A stretch of 64,000 nt of DNA from Ensifer sp. Root278 (GCF_001429285.1 NZ_LMJJ01000023.1:319041-383040); one strand, 5' to 3'. Shown: positions 18,538 through 28,680, numbered from the stretch's first letter. Translations and numbers: made by a program. Notes: a model not told the origin generated them from the letters alone.

Positions 18538-19938
18538 CTAAGCCGCCTGGACCTTTTTCGAAACTCGCGCCCATTCCGGGATCCAGTCGCGATGGGCGAC
18601 GAGCAGGTCGTCGACGAGCGACCAGATCTGGTCGAGGTCGAGTTCGGCCGCCGTGTGCGGGTCCATCATCGCGGCATGATAGAGGTGCTCACGGTTCTCG
18701 GTCACCAGCGCCTGGACCGTCAGTTCCTGAACGTTGATGTTGGTGCGGATCAGCGCCGTCAGCTGCGGCGGCAAGTCGCCGATGAAGGTCGGCTGGATGC
18801 CCGATGCGTCGACCAGGCAGGGAACTTCCGCGGCGCAGTTTGCCGGCAGCGAGGTGATGCAGCCGTTGTTGCGGAGGTTGCCGTAGATCACCGAGGGTTC
18901 GCCGGTCCAGACCGAGTTCATGATCGAGGAGGCATATTCGTGGCTCTCGGCCACTTCGATCGTCTCGGCTTCCTTGAAGGCTGCCGCCTGCCCCTTCCAG
19001 CGCTCGATCTGTTCGACGCAACGCTTCGGATATTCGTCGAGTGGAATGCCGAACTTCTCGATCAGATCCGGACGGCCGTCCTTGATGAAATAGGGCGTGT
19101 ATTCGGCAAAGTGCTCCGAGCTTTCGGTGACAAAGTAACCGAGCCGCGTCAGCATCTCATAGCGAACCTTGTTGGGGCAGCGCGGGTTCCAGTGGCTGGG
19201 CTTCGGAAAACGTCCCTCGCGGTAGCCACGCACCAAATCCGGATAGAGATTGCGGAAGCTGCCGTCGGCCTGCTTGTGTTCGAACGTCAGATAGAAGGCC
19301 ATGTGGTTGATGCCTGCGGCGCGGTAGCGGATCTCCGACACCGGGATATCGAGATCGCGCGCCAGTTCGAAGGCCGTGCCCTGGACGGAGTGGCAAAGGC
19401 CAACCTGGCGGATCGTCGGATACTTCTCGGCGATCGCCCAGGTGTTGATCGCCATCGGGTTGACGTATTGCAGCAGGATCGCGTTGGGGCAGACCTCGAG
19501 CATGTCCTCGCAGATCTTCCAGAGATGCGGCACGGTGCGCAAGCCCCGCATGATGCCGCCGACGCCGAGTGTGTCGGCGATCGTCTGGCGCAGGCCGTAT
19601 TTCTTCGGAACCTCGAAATCGGTGACCGTGCAGGGCTCATAACCACCAATCTGGAAGGCGACGACGACGAAATCGGCACCTTCGAGCGCCTTGCGCTGGT
19701 TGGAATGGGTCTCGATCTTGGCTTTGACGCCGAGCGTGCGCACCAGCTTGCCGGCGACGATCTCGCTTTCACCAAGGCGCTGCGGGTTGACGTCCATCAG
19801 CGCGATCGTTGCGGCGGACAGGGACGGCCGCTGCAGCACGTCGCCGATGATGTTCTTCATGAAGACGGTGGATCCAGCGCCGATGAAGGTGATCTTGGGT
19901 TGTCTGGTCATGGATTGCCTCTGTTTTCTCGTGGTCAT
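18538..19938 (-). CDS. agaL2: Alpha-galactosidase, GH4 family
   Basis: This GH4 enzyme (466 residues from ATG 19938, 457 from ATG 19911) has the NAD-binding ITFIGAGSTVF, DVNPQRL, the loop NPMAINTWA, metal-site VGLCHSVQG (Cys/His) and GINHMAFYLTF (His). GH4 enzymes cleave alpha-galactosides such as melibiose and raffinose with NAD+ and Mn2+ by oxidation-elimination. ATG 19938 overlaps the agpD stop (ATGA), while 19911 has the better GAGGCA ribosome site. It closes the agp operon and is distinct from, though homologous to, the GH4 gene at 26024-27490. The name follows the S. meliloti agp locus. Confidence 0.88.
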   Translation of the reverse strand: MTTRKQRQSMTRQPKITFIGAGSTVFMKNIIGDVLQRPSLSAATIALMDVNPQRLGESEIVAGKLVRTLGVKAKIETHSNQRKALEGADFVVVAFQIGGYEPCTVTDFEVPKKYGLRQTIADTLGVGGIMRGLRTVPHLWKICEDMLEVCPNAILLQYVNPMAINTWAIAEKYPTIRQVGLCHSVQGTAFELARDLDIPVSEIRYRAAGINHMAFYLTFEHKQADGSFRNLYPDLVRGYREGRFPKPSHWNPRCPNKVRYEMLTRLGYFVTESSEHFAEYTPYFIKDGRPDLIEKFGIPLDEYPKRCVEQIERWKGQAAAFKEAETIEVAESHEYASSIMNSVWTGEPSVIYGNLRNNGCITSLPANCAAEVPCLVDASGIQPTFIGDLPPQLTALIRTNINVQELTVQALVTENREHLYHAAMMDPHTAAELDLDQIWSLVDDLLVAHRDWIPEWARVSKKVQAA

Positions 19939-21608
19939 GCTGCCACATCGAAGGCGGCTTTAACGAGCCGTTCGGTGTAGGCGGTCTTGGGATTGGAAAG
20001 GATTTCGCTCACCGGCCCCTCCTCGACGATTTTGCCATGCTGCATCACCACCACCCGGTGGCAGAGCGCGCGCACGACCTTGAGGTCATGGGAGATGAAC
20101 AGATAGCTCAAGCCCCGCTCGTCCTGCAGCTTGCGCAGGAGCTCGATGATCTGGGCCTGGACGGAGAGATCGAGCGCCGATGTCGGCTCGTCGAGCAGGA
20201 TGAATTCCGGCTCGAGCGCAATGGCCCGAGCGATCGCGATGCGCTGGCGCTGGCCGCCGGAAAACTCATGCGGGAAGCGCGACAGGATGTTGCCCGGCAT
20301 GCCGGCGGCGCTGAGCGCGTCCACCACCCGGTCGAGCCGCTCCTTGCGGTTTTGACCTATGCCGTTGACGACGAGCCCCTCCTCGATGATCTGGCCGATC
20401 GACATGCGCGGATTGAGCGAGGCGAAGGGATCCTGAAAGACGATCTGGATGCGCGAACGCAAGGGCCGCATCGCGGTCCGGTCCTTGTCGTGGATCGGGA
20501 TACCGTCAAAGAAGACCTCGCCGCCATCGGCATTGATGAGACGGATCAGCGCCTGGCCGAAGGTCGTCTTGCCCGAGCCGGATTCGCCGACGAGCCCCAG
20601 CGTCTCATGCTTGCGCAGATTGAGGCTCAGCCTGTCGACGGCGACGAACTCGGAGAATTGCGGGCGAAACAGGCCACCCTTCTTCAGCGTGAAGCAGACC
20701 TTCACGTCCCGTCCATCAAGCATGATCGGCGCATTGTCGGGCAGCGGCTTGGCGGCACCCGACGGCTCCGAAGACAGCAGCCGTTTGGTATAGGCATGCA
20801 ACGGGTTGGCGAAGAGCGCAGCCGTCGTGTTGTGCTCCTTCACCTCGCCATACTGCATCACATAGACGTAGTCGGAGAACTGCCGCACGACCGTCAGGTC
20901 GTGGGTGATCAGGATCACCGCCATGCCGAGTTCGCGCTGCAGGTCGCGGATCAGGTTGAGGATCTGCGCCTGCACGGTGACGTCGAGCGCCGTCGTCGGT
21001 TCGTCGGCGATGAGCACATCAGGATCGTTGGCGAGCGCCATGGCGATCATCACCCGCTGGCGCTGGCCGCCAGAAAGCTGGTGCGGATACTGATTGAGCC
21101 GCAGTTCCGGGTCCGGGATCCGCACGTGGCGCAGCAGTTCCAGTGCCCGCTCCATCGCCGCCCGGCGGCTGATCCTGCGGTGCGCCCGGATCGCCTCGAT
21201 GATCTGCGTGCCGACCGTATAGACCGGGTTCAGCGAACTCATCGGCTCCTGGAAGATCATCGCCAGCCGATTGCCGCGCAAGGCGCGCCGCTCGCGCGGC
21301 GAGAACTTCAACACGTCCTTGCCGTCATAGTCGATGCGCGATTGCGGAGCGATGGTGGCGCGCTTGGAGAGAAGCCCCATGACGCTGCGCGCCGTCACCG
21401 ATTTGCCCGAGCCGGACTCGCCGACAATGGCGATGGTTTCGCCACGGTAGAGCTGGAAGGACACGTCCTTCACCGCCTCCACCATGCCGTGTTCGACCTT
21501 GAAACGAACAGCGACATTGCGGGCGTCGATGATCGGCCGGCCGTTTCGTTCGGTAAGATCCTTGCGCTCGGCGGGCGCGGCTACGAGGACGTCGATTGTC
21601 TCAGTCAT
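19935..21608 (-). CDS. agpD: Dual-domain ABC transporter ATPase for alpha-galactosides
   Basis: The 557 residues hold two fused Dpp/Opp-type ATPase domains. First half: [42 protein letters not shown]. Second half: [43 protein letters not shown]. Both switch histidines are present ([20 protein letters not shown]), so both sites should be active. The peptide-type architecture paired with galactosidases is characteristic of the S. meliloti agp system for melibiose and raffinose. It lies 12 bases after agpC. Confidence 0.92.
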   Translation of the reverse strand: MTETIDVLVAAPAERKDLTERNGRPIIDARNVAVRFKVEHGMVEAVKDVSFQLYRGETIAIVGESGSGKSVTARSVMGLLSKRATIAPQSRIDYDGKDVLKFSPRERRALRGNRLAMIFQEPMSSLNPVYTVGTQIIEAIRAHRRISRRAAMERALELLRHVRIPDPELRLNQYPHQLSGGQRQRVMIAMALANDPDVLIADEPTTALDVTVQAQILNLIRDLQRELGMAVILITHDLTVVRQFSDYVYVMQYGEVKEHNTTAALFANPLHAYTKRLLSSEPSGAAKPLPDNAPIMLDGRDVKVCFTLKKGGLFRPQFSEFVAVDRLSLNLRKHETLGLVGESGSGKTTFGQALIRLINADGGEVFFDGIPIHDKDRTAMRPLRSRIQIVFQDPFASLNPRMSIGQIIEEGLVVNGIGQNRKERLDRVVDALSAAGMPGNILSRFPHEFSGGQRQRIAIARAIALEPEFILLDEPTSALDLSVQAQIIELLRKLQDERGLSYLFISHDLKVVRALCHRVVVMQHGKIVEEGPVSEILSNPKTAYTERLVKAAFDVAA

Positions 21609-21620
21609 GAAGCGTCCTCC

Positions 21621-22748
21621 TCAATAGGGATCGATGGCGTCGCGCAGACCGTCGCCAAGCGCATTAAAGGCGAAGACTGTGACAAGCACGAAGGCGACGG
21701 GCGACAGGATCCAGGGATAGGACCCGATGACGGAATAGGTGGACGTGTCCTGCAGCATCAGTCCCCAGGAAATCAGCGGCGGCTTGACCGCAAAGCCGAG
21801 GAACCCGAGGAAGGATTCCAAGAGCACCACCTGCGGGATCGACAGCGTGACCGCGACGATCACATGGCTCATCACGTTCGGCAGGATGTGCTGGAAGATG
21901 ATGCGCCGGTCGCTGGCACCGACGCCGATCGCCGCCCGCACATAGTCGATGCGGGCGAGTGCCAACGTCTTGCCGCGCACCTCGCGTGACATCTGCGCCC
22001 AGCCGAGCGCCGACATGACGATGATGACGAAGGCGAGGAAGACATTGGTCGGCGCCGTCACCGGGATCAGCGACGTCAGCGCCAGATAGAGCGGCAGTTG
22101 CGGGAAGGCGAGCACCAGCTCGACGAAGCGCTGGGTCCAGACGTCGAAGCGGCCACCAAAGTAACCCGACGCCATGCCGACGGTGGTGCCGACGAAGGTC
22201 ACGATCGATACCACGATCAGCGCGATCATCAGCGAGATGCGCGATCCGACCAAAATTCGCGAGAGCACGTCGCGGCCGAACTTGTCGGTTCCGAGCAGAT
22301 GCACCGGCGAACCATCGACCGCGCCAAAGAGATGCCGCTCGGCCGGGATCAGGCCGAAGAGGCGGTAGGGCGCGCCCTTGATGAAGAAGCCGAGGATCTG
22401 CGGATTGTCGTAATCGGGGCCGATGATCGGCTGAAAGGTGATCGGGTCAAGCTCCGTGCCCTCGCTCAGCGGGTAGCTGCGCGGCGGGAAGACGAAGTTG
22501 CCGTCCTTGTCGGCAAAGCTGATCGCCTGCGGCGGCGCGAAGGCGACACCCGTTGCCTTCGGATCGACCGGCGACAGGAAGTCGGCAAAGACCGCCATGA
22601 AGATCAGCAGGCCGACGAGGACCAGCCCGAGCATGCCCGTCCAGGAGCGTTTCAGCCGGCGCCAGACGAGCGCCTGGTAGCTTTCATTGTGCTGCTCGTG
22701 CTTGGGCTCGACAACGAGCGGAAGGGTTGTCTCAATCTCGACGGTCAT
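21621..22748 (-). CDS. agpC: ABC transporter permease for alpha-galactosides
   Basis: This 375-residue Opp/DppC-like permease has a first membrane helix near residue 38 (LGLVLVGLLIFMAVFADFLSP). An unusually long periplasmic loop of about 90 residues follows, then LLGTDKFGRDVLSRILVGSRISL, the family hallmark. The EAA region reads IGVGASDRRIIFQHILPNVMSHVIV. Its ATG overlaps the agpB stop (ATGA). Confidence 0.9.
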   Translation of the reverse strand: MTVEIETTLPLVVEPKHEQHNESYQALVWRRLKRSWTGMLGLVLVGLLIFMAVFADFLSPVDPKATGVAFAPPQAISFADKDGNFVFPPRSYPLSEGTELDPITFQPIIGPDYDNPQILGFFIKGAPYRLFGLIPAERHLFGAVDGSPVHLLGTDKFGRDVLSRILVGSRISLMIALIVVSIVTFVGTTVGMASGYFGGRFDVWTQRFVELVLAFPQLPLYLALTSLIPVTAPTNVFLAFVIIVMSALGWAQMSREVRGKTLALARIDYVRAAIGVGASDRRIIFQHILPNVMSHVIVAVTLSIPQVVLLESFLGFLGFAVKPPLISWGLMLQDTSTYSVIGSYPWILSPVAFVLVTVFAFNALGDGLRDAIDPY

Positions 22749-23755
22749 GCCGGGGCTCCTCCCAGACGCACGCGCGGATCAAGTGCTGCGAGCAGCATGT
22801 CGGCGATGATGTTGCCGAGGATGAGGGTGGCCGACAGCACCAGCATGAAGGTGGCGGTGACATAAACGTCGCCCACCCACATCGAGCCGACGATGGCCGG
22901 ACCGACGGTCGGCAGCGCGAAGATGATCGCGGTCTCGATCTCGCCCGTCAGCATATAGGGCAACACGACGCCCTGATACATGATCAGCGGGTGCAGGGCG
23001 TTCGGAACCGCGTGGCGCATGACCACGGCCCCTTCACTGAGGCCCTTCGCCCGGGCGGTTTCGACATATTGCGCGTTCAGCGTGTCGAGCAGATTGCCGC
23101 GCATCACCCGCATATTGTAGGCGAGCCCGCCAAAGGTGGCGATCGCCACGACCGGCCAGACATGTTTGACGAGGTCGACGAACTTGTCCCAGGACCAGGG
23201 CGCGCCGCCGTAGCGGGCCGAGTGGAAGCTGTTGATTTCGCTGACATTGAAGTGGAAGACGAGGATATAGACGATGATCAGCGCCATCAGGAAGCGCGGC
23301 ACCGTCATGCCGAGAAAGGCAACCGTCGAAAGCAGGCTGTCGATCCAGGAATATTGCCGGGTGGCGGCGATAATGCCGAAGGAAATGCCGATCACCGACG
23401 CGAGGATGTGGCAGACCAGCGCCAGCGCCAGCGTGCGCGCCAGGCGCTCGCCGACGACGTCGGCAACCGGCTTGTTGTAGTAGAGGCTGTGGCCGAAATC
23501 GCCACGCGTCAGGATGCCGGTCATCCAGTTGACGTATTGCACCGCCATCGGCTGATCGAGCCCATGCTCCTTGCGATAGGCCTGGGCCTGGGCTTCCGCT
23601 TCCTCGTAGGACGCGCCGCCCTGGTTGATCAGCTGCGAGCGGATGTAATCGCTATAGTCTCCGGGCGGGGCCTGGATGATGGCGAAGGTCGCTACGCTGA
23701 GGACAAGCAGCACCGGAATGGCAGAGGCGATGCGGACAAGCAGAAACCTGAACAT
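22745..23755 (-). CDS. agpB: ABC transporter permease for alpha-galactosides
   Basis: This 336-residue DppB-like permease starts with the classic first helix MFRFLLVRIASAIPVLLVLSVATF and has the periplasmic region typical of the family (LDQPMAVQYVNWMTGILTRGDFGHSL). The EAA loop includes VETARAKGLSEGAVVMRHAVPNALHPLI. I chose ATG 23755, where the first helix begins; a longer open frame extends into the gap and across the agpA end. It follows agpA after 70 bp containing a stem-loop. Confidence 0.9.
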   Translation of the reverse strand: MFRFLLVRIASAIPVLLVLSVATFAIIQAPPGDYSDYIRSQLINQGGASYEEAEAQAQAYRKEHGLDQPMAVQYVNWMTGILTRGDFGHSLYYNKPVADVVGERLARTLALALVCHILASVIGISFGIIAATRQYSWIDSLLSTVAFLGMTVPRFLMALIIVYILVFHFNVSEINSFHSARYGGAPWSWDKFVDLVKHVWPVVAIATFGGLAYNMRVMRGNLLDTLNAQYVETARAKGLSEGAVVMRHAVPNALHPLIMYQGVVLPYMLTGEIETAIIFALPTVGPAIVGSMWVGDVYVTATFMLVLSATLILGNIIADMLLAALDPRVRLGGAPA

Positions 23756-23789
23756 GCCGTTTCCTTCTGTCGGTTGGGGTGATGGGAGC

Positions 23790-23816
23790 GCTCCTCCGGC
23801 CTGCGACCGGAGGAGC
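23790..23816 (-). promoter_or_regulatory. Stem-loop after agpA
   Basis: GCTCCTCCGG and CCGGAGGAGC (23790-23799, 23807-23816) form a perfect 10-bp stem with a 7-base loop in the 70-bp gap between agpA and agpB. There is no T-tract. A 3'-end stabiliser of the agpA message is the likeliest role. Confidence 0.6.
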
Positions 23817-23825
23817 TGCGTGGCA

Positions 23826-25910
23826 TCAGTTGCTGAGGCCCTTCTCGCCGGGCTTGCCCGGAAGCTGTTCAGCAAAGAGCTCGAAGTCACCCTGCTTGTC
23901 CGCGGGCACGAAGAGGCGTTCGCGCATGATCGTGTCCTCCGCCCAGTTGAACATGAAGATCGGAGCGCCGGTCGGAACGTTGGCGAAGCGCTTGTTGATA
24001 ATCAGCGCCCCCGGGTATTCGGTAAGCCCGATCGTATCGAGGTTTGTTGTCGCGATCTTCTGATATTGCTTCATCAGTGCGACACGCTCTGCATTGTCGT
24101 TGCTGGCGATGAACTTGTTGATGGTATCGACAAGCTCCTGCTCGAACGGCATCAGATCGACCTGTCCACCCTCCGGCGCGCGGTGATGCCAGCTAGTGCG
24201 CGGACCCGTTGCGCCAAGCTGCGGCGTGTTCTGCACGACGGACGCATATTCCGGGCCGTTTCGGTGAACCATCCAGTCGAAGCGGCCGGCATAGTTCGTC
24301 GCATCGCGCTGTTTGCCGTCGAGCGAATTCAGCACGACCCGAAGGCCGAGCTTTTCCATCTGCCCGATGATGCCTTCGGCGAGGTTGCGGTCTGTCGCGT
24401 AGCTGTTGTCGATCAGAAGCACGATCTCGACGTCTTGACCGCCGGCCTTTCCGGTCGGGAAGTTGACGAAGCCGTTGCCGTCCGTGTCCTTGAGTCCCGC
24501 TTTTTCGATCAGAGCCTTCGCGCCATCGAGGTCAAAGGGATAATAGACGGTCGACTCCCGGTCATAGAAGCTGGTGCCAGAGGAAAGCCCGCCCGGATAA
24601 ATCGCGGTGAAGGGACCCTTGACCAATGCTTCGCCGAGCTTCTTGCGATCGACCGCCATGGTCACCGCCTTGCGGAAATCCTCGTTGCGGTTGAGTTCGC
24701 GCACGGCCTGAGCCCGCTCGTCCGGCTCGCCCCAGCCATTGGCCGAGAAGTTCATGTGCAGATTGTAGCCGATGAGGCGCGGGCCGAAGGCAAGCCGAGC
24801 GGGCGCCGTGTCCTGGGCGGCGCGCTTCAGCGACTCGACGAAGTTTTCCGGCTGCTCCAGGTTGGAAAGATCGGCGGAACCGGCGATCGCCTGCACGTCG
24901 CGGTCGGCCCAGGTCGAGAGCTTGTAGTGCAGCTCGTTGACATAGGGCAGCTGGTTACCGGCCTCGTCCACCTTCCAGTAGTAGGGGTTGCGGCGGAGCA
25001 CGATGATGTCGTCGGGGCGGTAGGCGACCGGCACCCAGGCGCCCATGACCGGGATGTTCATATATTCCGGCGGGAAGGCGTTCTTGTACTGGTCGTAGGT
25101 CGTGCCGGCATACTTCGGATGTTTGGCTTTGAGAATATGCGACGGGCCGGGGCAGAAGGTGCCATAGGCCATGGCATAGAGATGCTGACGCGGGAAGGCC
25201 TCCTTGAAGGTCCACTCGACGGTGTATTGGTCGATCTTTTTCAGCGTCGTTCCGACGCCGAAGGTCTCGGGCGTCGCGCCGTTCAGCGGAGATACATTCG
25301 GGTCGAGGACATTGTCGTCCCAGTAGAACATCACGTCATCGGCGTCGAAGAGGTCGCCGTCCGACCATTTCGCACCCTCGACGAGATGCATCGTCAGCTT
25401 GTGGCCGTCGGCCGACCAGTCCCAGCTCCTGGCAAGGTTTGGCAGCGGCTCGACGTCGTTCGCTTCCACCTGGAAGAGTGGTGCGGTGCGGGTCAGGCAT
25501 TCCGACATGCCGATGTCGATGCCGCCCCAGCCCTGGCTCTGGCCGGCCGAGTAGTTCCAGCCTTCCGGGCGGCCGCCGATCACGTGGCGCAGCGTGTCGC
25601 CATAGACGCCGACGCCATCGGGCATGTTGCCGGTCTTGAAGACCATCGGCTCCTTCGGCAGGCGCTCGGCAACCGGCGGCAGCTTGCCGGCCTTGACGTA
25701 TTTTTCGGTGACCCAGGCCGGCTCCTTGTATTCCGGCAGCGCCTTGAACTCGGCAATCGAGTCGCGCGGCACATAGGTGATCTTGCCCTGGGCCGGGAAT
25801 GGCGGCTGCTCGGGCACGACTGATGGATCGGAGGCCGCCGCGTTAAGCGCGAAGGTCGAGATGCCGACGAGCAGCAGGCTCGCCATTTTCGTCAGTCTGT
25901 GGCTGGTCAT
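23826..25910 (-). CDS. agpA: Periplasmic alpha-galactoside-binding protein (SBP family 5)
   Basis: ATG 25910 follows a GGGAG and gives 694 residues with signal MTSHRLTKMASLLLVGISTFALNAAAS. It is a large SBP_bac_5 protein: LTRTAPLFQVEANDVEPLPNLARSW, GHKLTMHLVEGAKWSDGDLFDADDVMFYWD and REL(N)RNEDFRKAVTMAVDRKKLGEAL are family segments. Although the family mostly binds peptides, its place between two GH4 galactosidases matches S. meliloti AgpA, needed for growth on melibiose and raffinose. Stem-loops flank the gene on both sides, consistent with separate control of its message level. Confidence 0.9.
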   Translation of the reverse strand: MTSHRLTKMASLLLVGISTFALNAAASDPSVVPEQPPFPAQGKITYVPRDSIAEFKALPEYKEPAWVTEKYVKAGKLPPVAERLPKEPMVFKTGNMPDGVGVYGDTLRHVIGGRPEGWNYSAGQSQGWGGIDIGMSECLTRTAPLFQVEANDVEPLPNLARSWDWSADGHKLTMHLVEGAKWSDGDLFDADDVMFYWDDNVLDPNVSPLNGATPETFGVGTTLKKIDQYTVEWTFKEAFPRQHLYAMAYGTFCPGPSHILKAKHPKYAGTTYDQYKNAFPPEYMNIPVMGAWVPVAYRPDDIIVLRRNPYYWKVDEAGNQLPYVNELHYKLSTWADRDVQAIAGSADLSNLEQPENFVESLKRAAQDTAPARLAFGPRLIGYNLHMNFSANGWGEPDERAQAVRELNRNEDFRKAVTMAVDRKKLGEALVKGPFTAIYPGGLSSGTSFYDRESTVYYPFDLDGAKALIEKAGLKDTDGNGFVNFPTGKAGGQDVEIVLLIDNSYATDRNLAEGIIGQMEKLGLRVVLNSLDGKQRDATNYAGRFDWMVHRNGPEYASVVQNTPQLGATGPRTSWHHRAPEGGQVDLMPFEQELVDTINKFIASNDNAERVALMKQYQKIATTNLDTIGLTEYPGALIINKRFANVPTGAPIFMFNWAEDTIMRERLFVPADKQGDFELFAEQLPGKPGEKGLSN

Positions 25911-25977
25911 TGGCTCAGATTCTCCCTCTTTTCGCCGCGCCGAAGCGTGGCCTCCTCCTTGAAAGTCTGCAGTTGTG

Positions 25978-26017
25978 GCAGCGCATGCCCGCGTCTCCTC
26001 ACGCGGGCATGCGCTGC
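25978..26017 (-). promoter_or_regulatory. Very strong stem-loop between agaL1 and agpA
   Basis: Perfect 17-bp arms (25978-25994 and 26001-26017, core GCGCATGCCCGCG) with a 6-base CTCCTC loop lie in the 113-bp gap between agaL1 and agpA. No T-tract follows in the reading direction. It may stabilise the agaL1 3' end, attenuate read-through or serve as a processing site. Confidence 0.65.
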
Positions 26018-26023
26018 AATCGG

Positions 26024-27490
26024 TCAGCCGGCGGCGCGGGCCGCCTGCCGTTCGGCACGCAGTTCGTCGAGCGAACGCACCTGGCGCCGCGCGGCACCGT
26101 TCCAGTCGCGGGTCTTGACCGTGGCGCGGCTGAGGCGCTCCTTCGCGCCGTCGATGGCGTGGGCGTATTGCGGCAGCCACTGGCCTTGAGCGACCACCAT
26201 CTCGTCGACCATCTGCCAGACCTCCTCCGGCGTGCAGATCGCACCGACCAGCGGATCGTGCAGCATTGCGAGCTTCAAAAGGTCGAGATCGCCCGTAACA
26301 GCCGCATGCACCGACATCCGCTGCACGTTGATGGAGGAAAGGCAGGTGGCGGCACAGGCTTCCGGAAGCGTGATGCCCGAGACCATGTTGATGCCGAAGC
26401 GGTCGACGAAACCGGGGGATTCGATGATCGCATCAGCCGGCAAGTTGGTAATGACACCTGAATTCTTGACGTTGAAGTGGCCGCGATAGACACGCCCCGT
26501 CTCAAGCGCTTCCAGAATGTGGCTCGCATGTTCGTTCGAGCGCTTCTGGTGATCGAGCGGTTTTCCGGCGGCTTCCAGGAATTGCGGAAACTCGGTCTCG
26601 AACCAGTTGCGGGTTTCCGTCGAATACCTGAGATAGCCGCCGGTTTCGCCGTGGATCCAGTCCGACATGTCGATCCATCGGCTGATCTCTTCCGGGCGCT
26701 TGCGGTACCAGGGAAGATATTCGGAGAGATGGCCGTTGCTCTCGGTCGAGTAGACGCCGAAGCGCTTCAACACGTCGATGCGGAGCTTCTCCTGTTGCGA
26801 AAACACCGGGTGCGCCTCGAAGGCGGCGACGAGTTCGTCCTTGCCTATTCTGCGGCCCTTGAGCCTGACGTCGACGAACCAGGTCTGGTGGTTGATACCG
26901 GAGCAGATGTAGTCGAGTTCACCCTCGCCGGCGTTAAGGATTTCGGCGATCTGCTCGCCGCCGTGCTGGACGCCATGGCAGAGACCGACCGTGTCGACCT
27001 TGCCGTATTCGATCGCCGCCCAGGTGTTCATCGCCATCGGGTTGGCATAGTTCAGGAACCTGGCACCCGGTTCTGCGACCGCGCGGATGTCCTTGCAGAA
27101 ATCGAGAATGACGGGGATGTTGCGCTGGCCGTAGAGGATGCCGCCGGCGCAGATCGTATCGCCGACGCATTGGTCGACGCCGTATTTCAGCGGAATGCGG
27201 ATGTCGTCGGCATAGGCTTCCAGACCGCCGACGCGAACGCAGCTGATGATGTAGCGGGCGCCTTCCAGCGCCTTCAGCCGATCGGTCGTCGCCGTCACCT
27301 TCGTCGGCAGGCGGTTGACCTCGACGATCCGGTCGAGGATCGCCTTGATCATCTCCAGATTGCGGGCGCTGAGATCTGTCAGCGCCACCTCGATATCGCG
27401 CAGTTCCGGCACGGCGAGAATGTCGGTGAACAGTTTCTTGGTGAAGCCGATGCTGCCGGCGCCGATGATGGCGATCTTGAAACTTGCCAT
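26024..27490 (-). CDS. agaL1: Alpha-galactosidase, GH4 family
   Basis: This 488-residue GH4 enzyme starts at ATG 27490 after AGGAGGAG. It has FKIAIIGAGSIGFTKKLF (NAD binding), ALTDLSARNLEM, NYANPMAMNTWA, VGLCHGVQHG (metal Cys/His) and SGINHQTWFVDV (metal His). It is the first gene of the agp operon and divergent from the AraC regulator. It differs considerably from the GH4 gene at the operon end, so the pair may split substrates such as melibiose, raffinose or galactosyl-polyols. Confidence 0.9.
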   Translation of the reverse strand: MASFKIAIIGAGSIGFTKKLFTDILAVPELRDIEVALTDLSARNLEMIKAILDRIVEVNRLPTKVTATTDRLKALEGARYIISCVRVGGLEAYADDIRIPLKYGVDQCVGDTICAGGILYGQRNIPVILDFCKDIRAVAEPGARFLNYANPMAMNTWAAIEYGKVDTVGLCHGVQHGGEQIAEILNAGEGELDYICSGINHQTWFVDVRLKGRRIGKDELVAAFEAHPVFSQQEKLRIDVLKRFGVYSTESNGHLSEYLPWYRKRPEEISRWIDMSDWIHGETGGYLRYSTETRNWFETEFPQFLEAAGKPLDHQKRSNEHASHILEALETGRVYRGHFNVKNSGVITNLPADAIIESPGFVDRFGINMVSGITLPEACAATCLSSINVQRMSVHAAVTGDLDLLKLAMLHDPLVGAICTPEEVWQMVDEMVVAQGQWLPQYAHAIDGAKERLSRATVKTRDWNGAARRQVRSLDELRAERQAARAAG

Positions 27491-27617
27491 GCCCTTTTCA
27501 CTCCTCCTGGACTGCGCGCTCTCAAGCGAAGGGTAAAATTAATTCAAAAATCCTGACCCGCCGCCTGTGCAACCTGACCGCGGATCCGTCTTTCCATTCG
27601 ATTACAAGAGCCGACTG

Positions 27618-27648
27618 TTGCGCGATTGGCCGTCATTATGTGTATAAT
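27618..27648 (+). promoter_or_regulatory. Possible promoter of the agpT-like gene
   Basis: A perfect TATAAT (27643-27648) lies 33 bp before the AraC start, with TTGCGC (27618-27623) at a 19-bp spacing, slightly long for a housekeeping promoter. It is in the 190-bp divergent region, where the regulator would also bind to activate agaL1. Confidence 0.4.
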
Positions 27649-27680
27649 CGCCGACCCCGCCAGAGCGGTATTGTGCTTTC

Positions 27681-28616
27681 ATGGGTAATTTTATGCTGCA
27701 CGATTTGATCAATAATGGCCCGATCATGCGAACGGTTTCGCTGCCGCGGGGGCGCCAGAGCCTGCACACGATGCCTACCAGCACCGGCTATGAAGTCCGC
27801 ACCAATGCCACCTATGACTGGGACGGGCGGAAGCGCGGCAATACGCCGTTCACGGTGCTGCAGCACACGATCGCGGGTGCTGGAAACCTGCGCTACGAGA
27901 ACCGGACCTATCGGGTGCGCGAGGGCGAGACGCTGCTTTTGCTCGTGCCGCACAATCATCGCTACTGGCTGGAAGACGGCGGGCGCTGGGAGTTCTTCTG
28001 GATCTCGATGAACGGCGACGAAGCCTTGCGCGTCCATCGCGCGATCCTCGCCGTCACCGGCCCGGTTTTGAAGCTGCAGCCGGAAACGATCGAGCATCTG
28101 GCTGACTGCAGCCTGCGGCTGATCCGCGGCGGCGAGACGCCCGGACGCGCTTCCGCGATCGCCTATGAGGCGGCGATGGCGCTTTATGACGACGTCTTCG
28201 GCTCGCACCCGGTGTTCAGCCATGAGCACAGGACGATGCACCGCGTCGTCGACTACATCATGAACAACCTGCAGAGCCCGCTCCCGGTGGAGGAACTGGC
28301 GCGCGTCTCGGGCTTGAGTCGCGCGCATTTTTCGCGCGTCTTTGCCGCCAGCGAAGGCATGGCGCCAGCGGAATATGTTTTGCAGAAGCGATTGCAGCGC
28401 GCCGTGAAGCTTTTGACAAAGACGGCGAGCCTGCAGGTCAAGGAGGTGGCGATCCTCTCAGGCTTCGAAGACCCCAACTACTTCGCCAAGGTCTTCCGCC
28501 GGTCCTTCGGCCTGAGCCCGACCGAGTTCCGCACGACCGGCATGTATGCCAGCGTCGCCGCCGGCTCCGTCGAAGAGCCATCCGAGGACATTGGCGATAG
28601 GGCGCCATCGGACTAA
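27681..28616 (+). CDS. agpT: AraC-family transcriptional regulator of the agp operon
   Basis: This 311-residue protein has an N-terminal cupin-like sensor (GAGNLRYENRTYRVREGETLLLLVPHNHRYWLE) and a C-terminal double HTH (about 190-290: LPVEELARVSGLSRAHFSRVFAASEGMAPAEYVLQKRLQRAVKLL, VKEVAILSGFEDPNYFAKVFRRSFGLSPTEFR). Such proteins activate sugar genes on binding the sugar. It is divergent from agaL1 with a 190-bp gap, the position of AgpT in S. meliloti. ATG 27693 is an alternative start. Confidence 0.85.
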   Translation: MGNFMLHDLINNGPIMRTVSLPRGRQSLHTMPTSTGYEVRTNATYDWDGRKRGNTPFTVLQHTIAGAGNLRYENRTYRVREGETLLLLVPHNHRYWLEDGGRWEFFWISMNGDEALRVHRAILAVTGPVLKLQPETIEHLADCSLRLIRGGETPGRASAIAYEAAMALYDDVFGSHPVFSHEHRTMHRVVDYIMNNLQSPLPVEELARVSGLSRAHFSRVFAASEGMAPAEYVLQKRLQRAVKLLTKTASLQVKEVAILSGFEDPNYFAKVFRRSFGLSPTEFRTTGMYASVAAGSVEEPSEDIGDRAPSD

Positions 28617-28680
28617 CGCCCCCCCGCAGACGCGGCGGCACCGGGTTTCAGCGCTGGTACCACCGCGCAGAGAAGCAATC

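Noticed and set aside
20037-21989. 650-codon plus-strand open frame opposite the agp genes
   Set aside because: The minus strand encodes a complete dual ATPase with all motifs; the plus frame is an antisense artefact.
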